A stretch of 64,000 nucleotides of DNA from Artemisia argyi (lineage: Eukaryota > Streptophyta > Magnoliopsida > Asterales > Asteraceae), in NCBI GenBank assembly GCA_030686995.1, contig CM060680.1:205455322-205519321 (forward strand), in the 5' to 3' direction. Below the pieces are notes generated by a model that did no database searches, was not told the origin of the DNA, and saw only the letters and a program-made list of their open reading frames with translations. This document shows, one piece after another, positions 23,880 to 35,299 of this stretch (the first letter of the stretch is position 1; every line of letters begins with the position of its first letter). The position numbers were made by a program, and so were the translations under genes.

Positions 23880-25619
23880 GTACTTATTTATTTTAACCCA
23901 TTAATTATCATCTTGTTTTCATAATTGACATGTCATACAAAAAATTACTTAACAGATGGAATTTTATTAAATGATAACATAAAATGCAGATGGTCCTTTG
24001 ACTTGGACTTCGGTAATGAAAGTCAATGAGTGAATTGGACTTCGGTAATGAAATCCTATAGGTTGATAACTAGTCTATTTTGCTTGTCATATGTTCAAGG
24101 TATTAGCTGGAAATCCTAAAGTTTGTCTGCTTTGATGGGGGTGCTGTGCAGGATCCCGTGGTCTAGTTAGGCCATATTTGTAAGATACCATGGTTAGCCA
24201 AATAAACAATAATATTTTGAAGTTTACTAGTATTTTGAAGTTTTAATGAAAATTTTCAGCTTTGTACTTTAAAATCTCAAGTTTTATTAAAATCCAATTG
24301 TTTGTTTTTCTTTCTAAGTTACTGTCATAATTGGTTTTTATTACTCTTATCAATTGCTTACTTAAACTACTCATTTACAGTTAACTTAAGTTCATCTAGC
24401 TTAGATATAATTTAATTTATTATATCTTTCCAAGTCTTAGCCTTAAATTCTGTTTTTAAGTAAAAAATCCAAAAAACACATTTGGCTTGTATCCAAAAAT
24501 CGTTTTTAGTACTTCTTTAAAGTCAACCAGACTTACTTATCTATTGTTACTAGTTTAAAATCCAAAATTTGCATTTTCATCTAAGTTTTCACTTTTAAGT
24601 TTCCTTAGTTGTTTTCTAAGTTTTCTTCATTTTAACTGTTTTTATGAGTAACTAGGTTAGTTTGTAGCTTAAGCCCTCTTAAGTTGTTCTTGTTGCTTGA
24701 AATGAGTTTATAATAGGACTATTTCACTTATTTCATATCTGGTTTAAGAGATTTGTTGGCCAAATCTCCCATTTGACCCATTACCATTGCTGCAGCTACC
24801 TGTCCCAACACCCCTCATGTTTGTATTTTTCATTTGCTCATCCCTGATCCTTATTGCCTGAATTTTCGTTTATAGCTTATTTCCCAGCTTATCTCCATGC
24901 TTCTATTTTTGATTTATTTTTAGGAATTTTTTTTGTCTGCTTATTAGCCCTCTAAATATAGCTTGTCAGTCATTTTCACCCCTTTGCAGCCCTCTGGTTC
25001 ACTTAGCTTAATAGTGCTTATTAGGGTCTTTCATAAGTGCTTATTTGTCCCTTTAGTGCTATCTTAGGTCCCCCTCAGTTTCCTAGCTTAATCCTCCCCT
25101 TAGGTATAGCTTACAATAGCTTATTGGTAGCTTTTACTTTTAAATTTTTCCTTTTGTAAACCTTTTATTCCAACTATTGGTATTTTACACTAATTTTCCA
25201 TACACTAATACACCAATTTTTATTTTGTAAATGCAGGTTACAGAGACATAGATGGTCTTTTCCAATTCAAGTTACAGAGTCCAATTTTCCAGTTGTAAAT
25301 GCAGGTTTTGGGCGGAGTTCTTTTCCGGTTACCATATTTCGTACATTTGAGATTTGAGATTGTTTTAGGGATTGAGATTGATTTAGTGATTGAGATTGTT
25401 TGAGATTGATGTGTTTAAACATAACTTGAGAAATGCAGTCTTTATTTGTGCAATAAATTTTTTGTTTTGTTGAGAAATGCAATCTGCACATTTGAGAATG
25501 CAAATATATATGTATTTCTGCAGAAAGCAATATGTATCTGTAATTGCAAAGTCAGCTTTTGCTGACTGAAATTGGCAATAAATTTGTGTCAATTTAGTGA
25601 TTATGTTGAAAGGTGGTGT
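23880..25619 (+). other. Non-coding interior of the CACTA element
   Basis: AT-rich DNA with many TAGCTTA/CTTATT words and no open frame of note. A short direct repeat TTGGACTTCGGTAATGAAA occurs twice near 24005-24055, and GATTGAGATTG-type repeats lie at 25345-25410. Confidence 0.4.
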
Positions 25620-25823
25620 ACCCTTTAGTGACTAAAAAATTTTAGACCTTAAATCTTTTAAACTTTTGCTCACTAAAATTTTAGTAAGAAAAGACTTTTA
25701 GTGATCCCTTTAATACTTACTCTTTTTCTTTTTAGTGGGAGTTGAATATATAGCTTTTAGTGACTGTTTTGTATCTTTTGCTCACACTTGATTTAGTGAG
25801 CAAATGTCTAAAATTTTATAGTG

Positions 25824-25935
25824 TATGATGTATAAGATTGCGTAATTTAAACAACTTATACTATGATGTATAAGATTGCGTAATGGAGCTTCAGGATACT
25901 ATGATGTATAAGATTGCATAATGTAGTTTATTTAT
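25824..25935 (+). repeat. Three tandem copies of a 35-40 bp unit
   Basis: TATGATGTATAAGATTGCGT occurs at 25824, and again near 25861 and 25902 with one change. The first copy is the one entered by the CACTA element; its left half (ATACTAT) sits at 21031-21037. Confidence 0.8.
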
Positions 25936-26048
25936 GAGACAGATACTACCCATTAGAGTGAATTGAACCCGCCAGGAAACAAATGAAAACCAAAGCATGA
26001 GAATTGAAACTTTATGAGTCGAGTTATATTACAAACCAAACATTCCTC

Positions 26049-26657
26049 ACATACCAAGGGACTCATCCCCATCATCCATCTAAAAAGTAAATCAATGGTT
26101 GAGATTAAAAGCATTTATTATTTCACCCATTTTTTATAATTTAAATATCTCTTAAATCGTTAATCGTTAAGCGAAAATAATTACACCATCGCGACGGGCA
26201 TTTAATTATCTTTCTATAGACGGGCACTTTAATATACTTTTGAAAAGAAAAAAAAAACGTTTTTTTCACGTTTTTTTTTCGTGGCCGAAAAAAAATCATA
26301 TATGATATTGCATATCATATATGATATGTAATATCATATATAATATTACATATAATATCATATATGATATTACATATAATATCATATATGACTTTTTCGG
26401 CCACGAAAAAAAATGTGAAAAAAACGAAAAAAAAATTTTGTCGAAAATATATCAATTAGCCTATCTATAGAAAGATAATTAAATGCTCGTCGTAACGTTA
26501 TATTTTTTTTTGCTTAACGATTGACGGTTTGAAAGATATTAATATTTGAAAAAAAAGTATGAAAGTGGGTTTTTTAAATTGTTGAGATTAATCTCATCCA
26601 TTAGATCAAATAAAGATGGAGGGAAGATGGAGGGTGGAGATTAGTCCCTTGGTATGT
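26049..26657. mobile_element. Foldback/MITE with long inverted repeats
   Basis: Starts ACATACCAAGGGACT and ends AGTCCCTTGGTATGT. Matched inner words are TTAATTATCTTTCTATAGA with its complement and TTTTTCGTGGCCGAAAAA with its complement. The centre (26300-26390) is a CATATATGATATTACATATA palindromic run. A further mirrored pair ACCAAAC/GTTTGGT lies seven bases outside each end. No TSD could be fixed and there is no coding. Confidence 0.7.
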
Positions 26658-26694
26658 AAAAAAAGTTTGGTCATCAAATGATCTTATATCAAAC

Positions 26695-28381
26695 TGTTGG
26701 CATGAATATTACGATATTTAATCTAAACATCCTCTTCATGTTTTGATGATGACAAAGATGTAAGTTACAACATATAACGTAAAGTGCTTAAGTTACTTGT
26801 GATCACAATTCTTCTATGCATTCTTACGTCAACAAGCCTCGACATCTCAACGTCTCAAGTATGCTTCAACAATCACTTAAGGTATGGATAAACAAGTGTT
26901 TAATACATCTCATGATCAAAGGGGTATTTAATTAACTAATACAAAGTTTATTTAATTATATAAACATATTATATATTTTTGAAAAACACTTTTGGTAATA
27001 AAGAAAAATGTTTTAATCATACTAAATATATGATTTCAAACTTTTAACCAAAATTAGTTAGTTTTTCACCAAATAAACTTTCCCTACTAAAAGACAGAAA
27101 ATCTGGCCGTTTCAGTAGGGCGGCCCCCTTAATTTTAAGGGGACCGGCACACAATTAAGGGGACCGGCCACGCTCCCCTGTCAGATTTGGTCAGAAATTT
27201 TTCCCTAAAAATACCACCTCAAACCTGGAATTTTTCTCACCTTTTGCACAAAAATTTTCAGATCCAACTCTCTCTAAACATCCTTCTAAAACCCTTTGAT
27301 CATAAGATTATTAATCTTTGTTTCAAGTGATCCAATTTCTCATCACTCAAAGTGCAAGAGAAGAATCATCCCTATCATAAAGCCAAAGATGTATGAGGAT
27401 CTAGTTAGTGCTTATGTGAAGTTGTGAGTTATGTATATGTAATAAGTAGATCAAGATGATCTTACTTAGTAGTGATTTAATGAGTGAGTAAGAAGTAGTG
27501 GAAGGAAGTAGTAGTGTGGAGAAGACATGTAGTTGTGAAGATGTAGGTGTGTGATTAAGTAGTGGAGTTTAGAAGAAGTTGTGATGAAGTTGTGAAGTCG
27601 TGAAGACGTGAAGAAGTTGTGAAGCCGTGAAGAAGTTTAGAATAAGTTGTGATGAAGTCGTGAAGTTTTGTAGAAGTTGTGTAGTGATCGAAGTTGTGTT
27701 GTGAGATTGGTTCTAGCTACTATTAGAACTCGACATTTAGCTTAGTGTCGTTAAATGGTGTAAGCAAAAGTTGTGTACGGTTTTCTCCGCCAAAAGGGAG
27801 CTTGTTGAGTAGTGAAGAAAACTCTCGAGTAGGTGACTCGGGGAGTGGAGTAGGAACAAGGAAGGTGTCCTTGTAGCCGAACCACTATAAATCATCGTGT
27901 CCGGTTTGCATTTCCTTTCTCTTATCTCTTATCATTTGTTCTTGCATTTATCGCTTTACTTCTATGCTTGCCTACATGTCTTAGTTGTTTCTTATATAGT
28001 TGTGATGATTGATTGTGTTGAACATAGTAGTTAATATTGTGATTGTGTGTATAATTGCATGATATGGTCAAATAGATTATTATTCACCCTTCTCATATTA
28101 AATTTAACTTGATAAATAATTTGATACAAAACGTTTTAAGATTTTAAAAAGGAAAACGTATTCACATAAAGATCGACCAAAGCTTCATTCATAAAACTAA
28201 GCTTTTCCAAAAGCTTACATATATAATTGATCATATTGATTATATGTTGTTTTCATACTAAACTCTAATTGAAGTTTTCCAAACAAACAATTGAATAAAT
28301 TTGAATCAACATTTTGAAACAAAGTTTTTATAAAATGAAAAAGAAGGGAAAACTATTCAACCCCCCTTCTAGTTTTCCACA
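26695..28381 (+). repeat. 5' LTR of Sirevirus-like element
   Basis: 1687 bp. U3 has GC-rich palindromic words GGCGGCCCCCTTAATTTTAA and GGGGACCGGC (27115-27180). The TATA box is changed here (CCCTAAAAATACC, 27203-27215) compared with CCCTATAAATACC in the 3' LTR. The transcribed part contains imperfect GAAGTTGTGAAGTCGTGAAG repeats (about 27540-27690). Confidence 0.9.
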
Positions 28382-28383
28382 AT

Positions 28384-28396
28384 TGGTACCAGAGCC
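28384..28396 (+). other. Primer binding site of Sirevirus-like element
   Basis: TGGTACCAGAGCC starts two bases after the LTR end. It is close to the standard initiator-methionine tRNA site. Confidence 0.8.
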
Positions 28397-31380
28397 ACGT
28401 CGCTCAAATTTTCAAAACAAATGGTTTTAAAAATTGAGTACGATCTATGTATCAAATTATCCATTAAGGAGGATTAAATATGAAAAGTGTTTTGTTGATT
28501 AACTTGTATTAGTTTTGATGATATATACATTAATTATACTAGCTCGAAATAATATTATGCTTAAAATAAGTGTTATATGTTCGGTATCAAAATCAGAAAG
28601 TCACACACCTTTCCGAAAAGTCAGAAAACAATTTTTTACAAAAAAATGAAATTTTGAGTACCAGATGGGCGTCCCCCTTAATTGACTGGGCGGCCCCAAA
28701 AATACTGGGCGGTCCCCTTAATTATTTAAGGGGTCCGCCTGTCTGTTCGACATTTTTTCGAAAACTTTGAAAAATCATATAAAATTAACCGTAACTCCGT
28801 AAAAGTCGTGCCACCCGGTGTTTTAAAGGTAATTGAGTCTACTTTTATTTAAAAATACTTACAAGTAACCATTACAAACTTAAATAAGTAAGAAAGTCAA
28901 AATACTATACGGTGGTCAAAAATTTGTGTTTCGTTTTAACGTAAAACTTTTGTTTTACCTTTTCCTTCAAGTCGGGTATTCCTAGTTGATATACTTTTGA
29001 AAAATTAAGTATTTATGTTTCCAAAATATTGATCTTAATTAAATTATATAATGGGAGGAAACTATTTTATTTTCAAATAAATTCGAGCTAAGTAAACGTT
29101 GGTGTATATAATACACAAAACGACGACAAGTGTTTTATGTGTTATGTGAACTTCTTTGTGATTTTATTTTTCTTAATTGAATATATTAAATGATTGTTGC
29201 TATTTTAAGTTTAGCTATGTATATATCTATGCATATGTGCCCTATTAGTGTATAGCTAGTTTGCCGATTTATACTTAACTAGATCTTATGCTAGATTTCT
29301 TGCGTTAGGATTGTTATAATATGCTTGCATTTCATATAGGTATAGATGGCTTAATGTTACTCAAACATCTTGTAAATGAGTTCAATCTAGTCACCTAAAC
29401 ATTTCAAACAATTTAATCCACTCTTCACAACACACTTAAATATTTTCTACAAATTAGCTTGTTTTACCTTAAGATGTTTAATAAGAGAAATTGAATCATT
29501 ATAAAACATTAATAGTTATATAAAAGAAAAAGTATTTTCAAAATCTAAGTGTGTTCATAATAAGTAAAAATGAAGAGTCTTTCACAAAAACAAAGCATAT
29601 AACAATCATGAAATAATAAGTCAACTTTCAATCATTCACTAATAAATAATCTTAGGATTAATGGAACACACTATCAAAATGTTTATTTATTTCAAATGAG
29701 TGTCCGTGAGGGTTAAGAAAGATCTTGATATTATATCAATTCATTATTTAAATTATGGTTGATATATTCATCAAATCTAATTGACGTATTTTTGAGTGTG
29801 GACAAGAAATTGGATTGCTACTTGTTTAGCTTCAATATTATATCAAATTACAACAAAAGATATAGTCTTGAATCTACATACTCAATCACACTAGATTGGT
29901 ATGAAAATAGTTACATCCTTTGTAGATGAAAAGAGTGTGCATTGGATCATAACTCACACTTGTGTTGATAATGTCATATTGAATCTACTTGTCCAATAAT
30001 TGTGTTCCAAATATTAAAATAATATTTTAAACACATTTATAAAATATACAATGAAGTAGGATTGACGACTTGGATGTTTCGTCCGAAATATTCAAGCAAT
30101 TTACATTGCAATGCAAAGGATAAATGTGTCATATCCGAAAAACCAAACATGAGCAAACTAACAACATATGTAAACTTTGCTCACACTACTTAAAATCGTC
30201 ACTTCAAGATAAAATACATTTTTAAGAATAATACACACTATATATTCTATGTATTTCATTTTCTTTGTAGCATGAATGGTTGTGTTACAAGATAATGCAC
30301 TACACTTTCCTTTTTGAAATAATATAAGTTATTAGAAGTGAAAAATAACTTGTCACAATCCATAAACAAATAATTTTTTTTCAAATACTTGTTAAAGTAT
30401 GATATATAACATTGGCAAAAATCATAGAAAATAATATTTGTTTAAAAATATATTAATGTCTAGTTTTGATATCATTTGAGAATCACAAACTCATTTAAGA
30501 TAAATAATCTTAATGAGATTCATTTCACAAGAGATGCTAAGGTGCACTCTTAAGTTTAGCACAGTTACTAAATCAAGTAATATGTCATCAAAACCAAACA
30601 ACCGGTAAATCATGAAGAAAAGATTAAAACTTTTTGTTTACTCTTATCTAAACATTCAACACGTCTCTATTAGGATCGTGAATAAAATATATCATCTAGA
30701 TTTACCTTCATTAAAACATGATGTTTGAGTCACATTAAGCCAAGTATTAGTGAATCAAGCAAACTTCATATTTGGTAATCTTCGATAGGTAAATTTAGGA
30801 ACTCAATTTCTTCTAAAAAGAGAATGACTACTGGAGAATCTATTGACTAGAAATTCAATTTAACCCAACGGTTGAATTGCTTCTATGTGAGAAGTTGGGT
30901 GTGTGTAACCCGTAAAAATGGTCGTGTTTAGCCTGAATTGAGCACCACTAGTAATAGTCTCATACTCATTCTCCAACTTGATTAAATTGCTCTTCCTATA
31001 TATACCTAACGCTAGTTTACTTTTATGAACTTTGCTTCTCATTAGATTCTTTCATTCCTAGATTTATGGCATATCACATATATGTTGTTTCTAGATGTTT
31101 ATTTGCTCCTATGTGATTTGATTGTATGCCTTTACATGCTTAACTCTATGTCCGGATGAGCACGAATTTAATGGGAAGGGAAAACACACTCACTCACATA
31201 TATCCCTCTACCTTACACTCAAACCTCATAACCCTTCTTTAGTACATCCTCAAACCACCCATGTGAAATGAAAAACCGAATCATCCTTTATACTACCAAT
31301 CTCGAGTCATCCACCATTTCCATGCCCTCAAAATTTACCTTCCTAAACCACATCCTATAAATACCCTCTTCCCATCATTA
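28397..31380 (+). other. Non-coding interior of Sirevirus-like element
   Basis: No gag or pol motif in any frame. 28660-28745 repeats the U3-type words (GGGCGGCCCC, CCCCTTAATTATTTAAGGGG). The rest is AT-rich. A canonical TATAAATA lies at 31356-31363, just 18 bases before the ATG of the ORF. Confidence 0.5.
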
Positions 31381-32196
31381 ATGCCATCACACCCAAACAT
31401 GTCATCTCCCAACAACCAGAAACCTAAGATTTCAAGAACCGCAAGGATCTCCGTCAAACCCGTTTGGAGGAGGAAACTTGATTCTTGTCATAACTCAAGT
31501 GATGTTGTTCCAAGTCAACCAACTACTAAACCTCAAACCCACAATAACGACTCATCTCACAACCTATCACCCACTCATTCCCTCATTCATGCTTCTTCTT
31601 ATGATGAGCATGCTCAATCCCAAAACAACAATCCCAATTTCTCAATCAATACTTCACATGTTGCTCATTCAACAAAAACACCACTCACTCTTGGAGAACC
31701 TCTTCCACCCATTTCATGTTTTCATGACTACCCAAGCTCAACCATGTCTCCACCACCAAGAGTACCACCACGACATCCTACAACCTCACATGCCATTCCT
31801 ATGTTGCATGTTCAAACCTTCACCCAAGACAACCATCATGTTCCACCATCATCACCTTCCTACGAACACTTGAAGTTCGTTGAGGAGCTAAAAGAGGCTC
31901 ATGAGCTTAGTGCTCTTTTAGCATTACATCTTGCGCAACGCAATTTGGATCCAACCCAATCAAGCTCACCATCATCACCACACAACATCAACCAAGTTGA
32001 GAAGCATGTCAACAATTGCCCTTGTTGCATCTTCCTTCAACAACAAACCATTGCCTTGAATGAGCACCTCACTTGGATTGAGTATCTTCTTACAAGATCT
32101 CAACAAACATCATCACTTGAACAACATCCAAACTCTCAATCAACCTCTTCCGCTCCTAAATCTACACCCCTAAAAGTCAAGCGAATTTCTTTATGA
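31381..32196 (+). CDS. 271-codon ORF of unknown function in the element
   Basis: Unrecognised protein. The first two thirds are rich in Pro, Ser, His, Asn and Thr and look disordered, with a basic start (RTARISVKPVWRRK, residues about 20-33). A more ordered part follows from about 160, with a helical stretch (EHLKFVEELKEAHELSALLA) and a Cys cluster NNCPCCIFLQQQ (about 212-223). No membrane segment or signal peptide is evident. It sits between the missing pol and the polypurine tracts, where Sireviruses can carry an envelope-like gene, but similarity to one cannot be claimed. A TATAAATA box 18 bases upstream of the first ATG suggests that initiation may use the second ATG (31399). The open frame in a young element suggests it is or was expressed. 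Confidence 0.5.
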   Translation: MPSHPNMSSPNNQKPKISRTARISVKPVWRRKLDSCHNSSDVVPSQPTTKPQTHNNDSSHNLSPTHSLIHASSYDEHAQSQNNNPNFSINTSHVAHSTKTPLTLGEPLPPISCFHDYPSSTMSPPPRVPPRHPTTSHAIPMLHVQTFTQDNHHVPPSSPSYEHLKFVEELKEAHELSALLALHLAQRNLDPTQSSSPSSPHNINQVEKHVNNCPCCIFLQQQTIALNEHLTWIEYLLTRSQQTSSLEQHPNSQSTSSAPKSTPLKVKRISL

Positions 32197-32802
32197 AATG
32201 CATCTTTTCCACTTCCTAGCAAGTGAAGAACACAAAGAAGATATCCATGCTTCAAGTGTTGTCAAGCCATCACCACCTCATTCACATATCCATTTTCGGT
32301 CGTCAACCAACAAAACACCTAAAAATCCCTTGATTCCAAATCATCCACCCTTGTCAAATGTTATATTAATCTAAACCATATTTGTCAACCTTTTGTCATT
32401 ACCTTCCCTTTTCATTCACGCTCATCCTTCTTTGTTTTTCTACTTCTTTAAAAGAAGGCATCATTATCATTTTTTTCCCTCTTTTAGAATATATATTTTG
32501 GTATCTTTTGCCAAAATATGTCGGTAGAATCTTTGCATTAGGTTCCAATCATTATCATGTCTTAAGCTTTGGTCATGGTATTTTTTTTGGGAAGTTAGGT
32601 TGTTGTTTTTAAAACAATAATTGCATGTGTCATACTTTTAGTGCATATACCTAATATGTCCATATATTGTTCCCCTATTAGTTTCATGCATATATCTATT
32701 ATCATCATTATATATATGTGCACTTGTCTACTAACTTTGTTTTAAAGGATTACTTCACCGCTCGATTCTTTGGTAGCCAAAACAAGTTTTGAGCATACAC
32801 CA

Positions 32803-33021
32803 AGGGGGAGCATTGAGGTTGCTAGGATCAAGGCTTCACTTACGATGATGCAAGCTCGCCTTTTAGATTCTATCTCAAGAGTTCAAGCGTAGTAGAAGTC
32901 TCGTCTTAGAGTCCACCTTTTTGCTTCGACAAAAGGGGGAGAAGAAGTGTAAACAAGTAACTTATACATTTTAATATAAGTTATAGTTTACATAGTTTGT
33001 CATCATCAAAAAGGGGGAGAT
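32803..33021 (+). other. Multiple polypurine tracts
   Basis: AGGGGGAG-type tracts at 32803-32811, 32934-32943 and 33011-33020, the last directly before TTGTTGG of the 3' LTR. Repeated PPTs before the 3' LTR are described for Sireviruses. Confidence 0.75.
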
Positions 33022-34728
33022 TGTTGGCATGAATATTACGATATTTAATCTAAACATCCTCTTCATGTTTTGATGATGACAAAGATGTAAGTTACAACAT
33101 ATAACGTAAAGTGCTTAAGTTACTTGTGAGCACAATTCTTCTATGCATTCTTACATCAACAAGCCTCGACATCTCAACGTCTCAAGTATGCTTCAACAAT
33201 CACTTAAGGTATGGATAAACAAGTGTTTAATACATCTCATGATCAAAGGGGTATTTAATTAACTAATACAAAGTTTATTTAATTATATAAACATATTATA
33301 TATTTTTGAAAAACACTTTTGGTAATAAAAAAAATGTTTTAATCATACTAAATATATGATTTCAAACTTTTAACCAAAATTAGTTAGTTTTTCACCAAAT
33401 AAACTTTCCCCACTAAAAGACAGAAAATCTGGCCGTTTCAGTAGGGCGGCCCCCTTAATTATAAAGGGCGGCCCCCTTAATTTTAAGGGGACCGGCACAC
33501 AATTAAGGGGACCGGCCACGCTCCCCTGTCAGATTTGGTCAGAAATTTTTCCCTATAAATACCACCTCAAACCTGAAATTTTTCTCACCTTTTGCACAAA
33601 AATTTTCAGATCCAACTCTCTCTAAACATCCTTCTAAAACCCTTTGATCATAAGATTATTAATCTTTGTTTCAAGTGATCCAATTTCTCATCACTCAAAG
33701 TGCAAGAGAAGAATCCTCCCTATCATAAAGCCAAAGATGTATTAGAATCTAGTTAGTGCTTATGTGAAGTTGTGAGTTATGTATATGTAATAAGTAGATC
33801 AAGATGATCTTACTTAGTAGTGATTTAATGAGTGAGTAAGAAGTAGTGGAAGGAAGTAGTAGTGTGGAGAAGACATGTAGTTGTGAAGATGTAGGTGTGT
33901 GATTAAGTAGTGGAGTTTAGAAGAAGTTGTGATGAAGTTGTGAAGTCGTGAAGACGTGAAGAAGTTGTGAAGCCGTGAAGAAGTTTAGAATAAGTTGTGA
34001 TGAAGTCGTGAAGTTTTGTAGAAGTTGTGTAGTGATCGAAGTTGTGTTGTGAGATTGGTTCTAGCTACTATTAGAACTCGACATTTAGCTTAGTGTCGTT
34101 AAATGGTGTAAGCAAAAGTTGTGTACGGTTTTCTCCGCCAAAAGGGAGCTTGTTGAGTAGTGAAGAAAACTCTCGAGTAGGTGACTCGGGGAGTGGAGTA
34201 GGAACAAGGAAGGTGTCCTTGTAGCCGAACCACTATAAATCATCGTGTCCGGTTTGCATTTCCTTTCTCTTATCTCTTATCATTTGTTCTTGCATTTATC
34301 GCTTTACTTCTATGCTTGCCTACATGTCTTAGTTGTTTCTTATATAGTTGTGATGATTGATTGTGTTGAACATAGTAGTTAATATTGTGATTGTGTGTAT
34401 AATTGCATGATATGGTCAAATAGATTATTATTCACACTTCTCATATTAAGTTTAACTTGATAGATAATTTGATACAAAACGTTTTAAGATTTTAAAAAGG
34501 AAAACGTATTCACATAAAGATCGACCAAAGCTTCATTCATAAAACTAAGCTTTTCCAAAAGCTTACATATATAATTGATCATATTGATTATATGTTGTTT
34601 TCATACTAAACTCTAATTGAAGTTTCCAAACAAACAATTGAATAAATTTGAATCAACATTTTGAAACAAAGTTTTTATAAAATGAAAAAGAAGGGAAAAC
34701 TATTCAACCCCCCTTCTAGTTTTTCACA
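33022..34728 (+). repeat. 3' LTR of Sirevirus-like element
   Basis: 1707 bp. Compared with the 5' LTR it has an additional copy of a GGGCGGCCCCCTTAATT segment (about 20 bp, near 33443-33485) and keeps TATAAATA at 33553-33560. Confidence 0.9.
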
Positions 34729-34764
34729 CAAACTTTATTTGATTAGAAGTACATGTGTAATGTA

Positions 34765-35019
34765 CTCCCTCCGTCCCAATTTATTTGTCCAGTTTTGACT
34801 TTTTGAGCTTTTTTTTGTCAATTTTGACCATAAATATTTTTATTTGTGTTATATAATACTTGATAAAAATTATACAAATTAAAAATAAACTTAAAACTCA
34901 ATCTATTCATATATTTTGCAACAAATATTAAAAAACACACACAAACATATTTAAAGTCAAAGTTGACAAAGAAAGACTTTGAAAATCAAAAGTGGACAAA
35001 TAAATTGGGACGGAGTTAG
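34765..35019. mobile_element. Stowaway MITE (Tc1/mariner type)
   Basis: 255 bp between TA duplications (34763-34764, 35020-35021). Ends are CTCCCTCCGTCCCAATTTAT and the complement ATAAATTGGGACGGAGTTAG. This CTCCCTCCGTCCC end is the classic Stowaway terminus. Confidence 0.9.
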
Positions 35020-35145
35020 TAGTTCATAAGACGTCACTGATCAGGAAAGCAAGAATCGCACTGGTCACTAATCGTGTGGGTTGGTGCATGCATGTGATGT
35101 AAATGCATGCTATACAAGCTATAACCAGCTAGATCGAATTGAAAG

Positions 35146-35294
35146 AAGGGTTGTGTTAACCCAACCCTCCCTATGGTGTCACATCAAGGGGTTTTGGTCA
35201 AACCGTGCCACCCGTGATGCATACCATACAACCGGATGATGCATCCAATCATTGCAAACCCTCCCTATGGGAGGGTGTGGATAACTCAACCCTT
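35146..35294. mobile_element. 149-bp MITE with 5-bp duplication
   Basis: Inverted ends AAGGGTTGTGTTAACCCAAC and its near-complement finishing CTCAACCCTT. An inner CCCTCCCTATGG pair is present. GAAAG flanks both sides (35141-35145, 35295-35299). The superfamily was not assigned. Confidence 0.7.
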
Positions 35295-35299
35295 GAAAG

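Larger units (their letters stand above)
21038..25823 (+). mobile_element. Non-autonomous CACTA (En/Spm) transposon
   Basis: 4786 bp. It starts CACTACAAAATTTGTGACAT, ends with the near-complement ATGTCTAAAATTTTATAGTG, and is flanked by the 3-bp duplication TAT (21035-21037, 25824-25826). Subterminal zones (21058-21260 and 25620-25810) carry repeated CACTAAAA/TTTTAGTG words, the typical transposase-binding arrangement. A decayed second-gene type CDS (23009-23879) is present but no TNP2/TNPD transposase. The joined flanks match the downstream tandem unit (ATACTATGATGTATAAGATT), which confirms the ends. Confidence 0.88.
26695..34728 (+). mobile_element. Non-autonomous Sirevirus-like LTR element
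   Basis: 8034 bp, bounded by about 1.7-kb LTRs (TGTTGGCATG...CACA) and a perfect duplication CAAAC (26690-26694, 34729-34733). The PBS is TGGTACCAGAGCC. Three purine tracts of AGGGGGAG type precede the 3' LTR; multiple PPTs of this form are a known Sirevirus trait. Gag-pol is absent. The 4.6-kb interior holds one ORF of 271 codons. The element must borrow proteins from a relative such as the one whose gag remains at 52734-54591, since the two share LTR sequence. LTRs differ at roughly a dozen sites plus indels, so it is older than the copia element at 12997. Confidence 0.88.

Noticed and set aside
21038..25823. CRISPR-like reading of the short repeats in the CACTA subterminal regions
   Set aside because: The repeats are irregularly spaced and the setting is a plant transposon; the element explains them.
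31478..31873. 131-codon ORF overlapping the 271-codon ORF
   Set aside because: Alternative frame of the same low-complexity region, without a recognisable motif.
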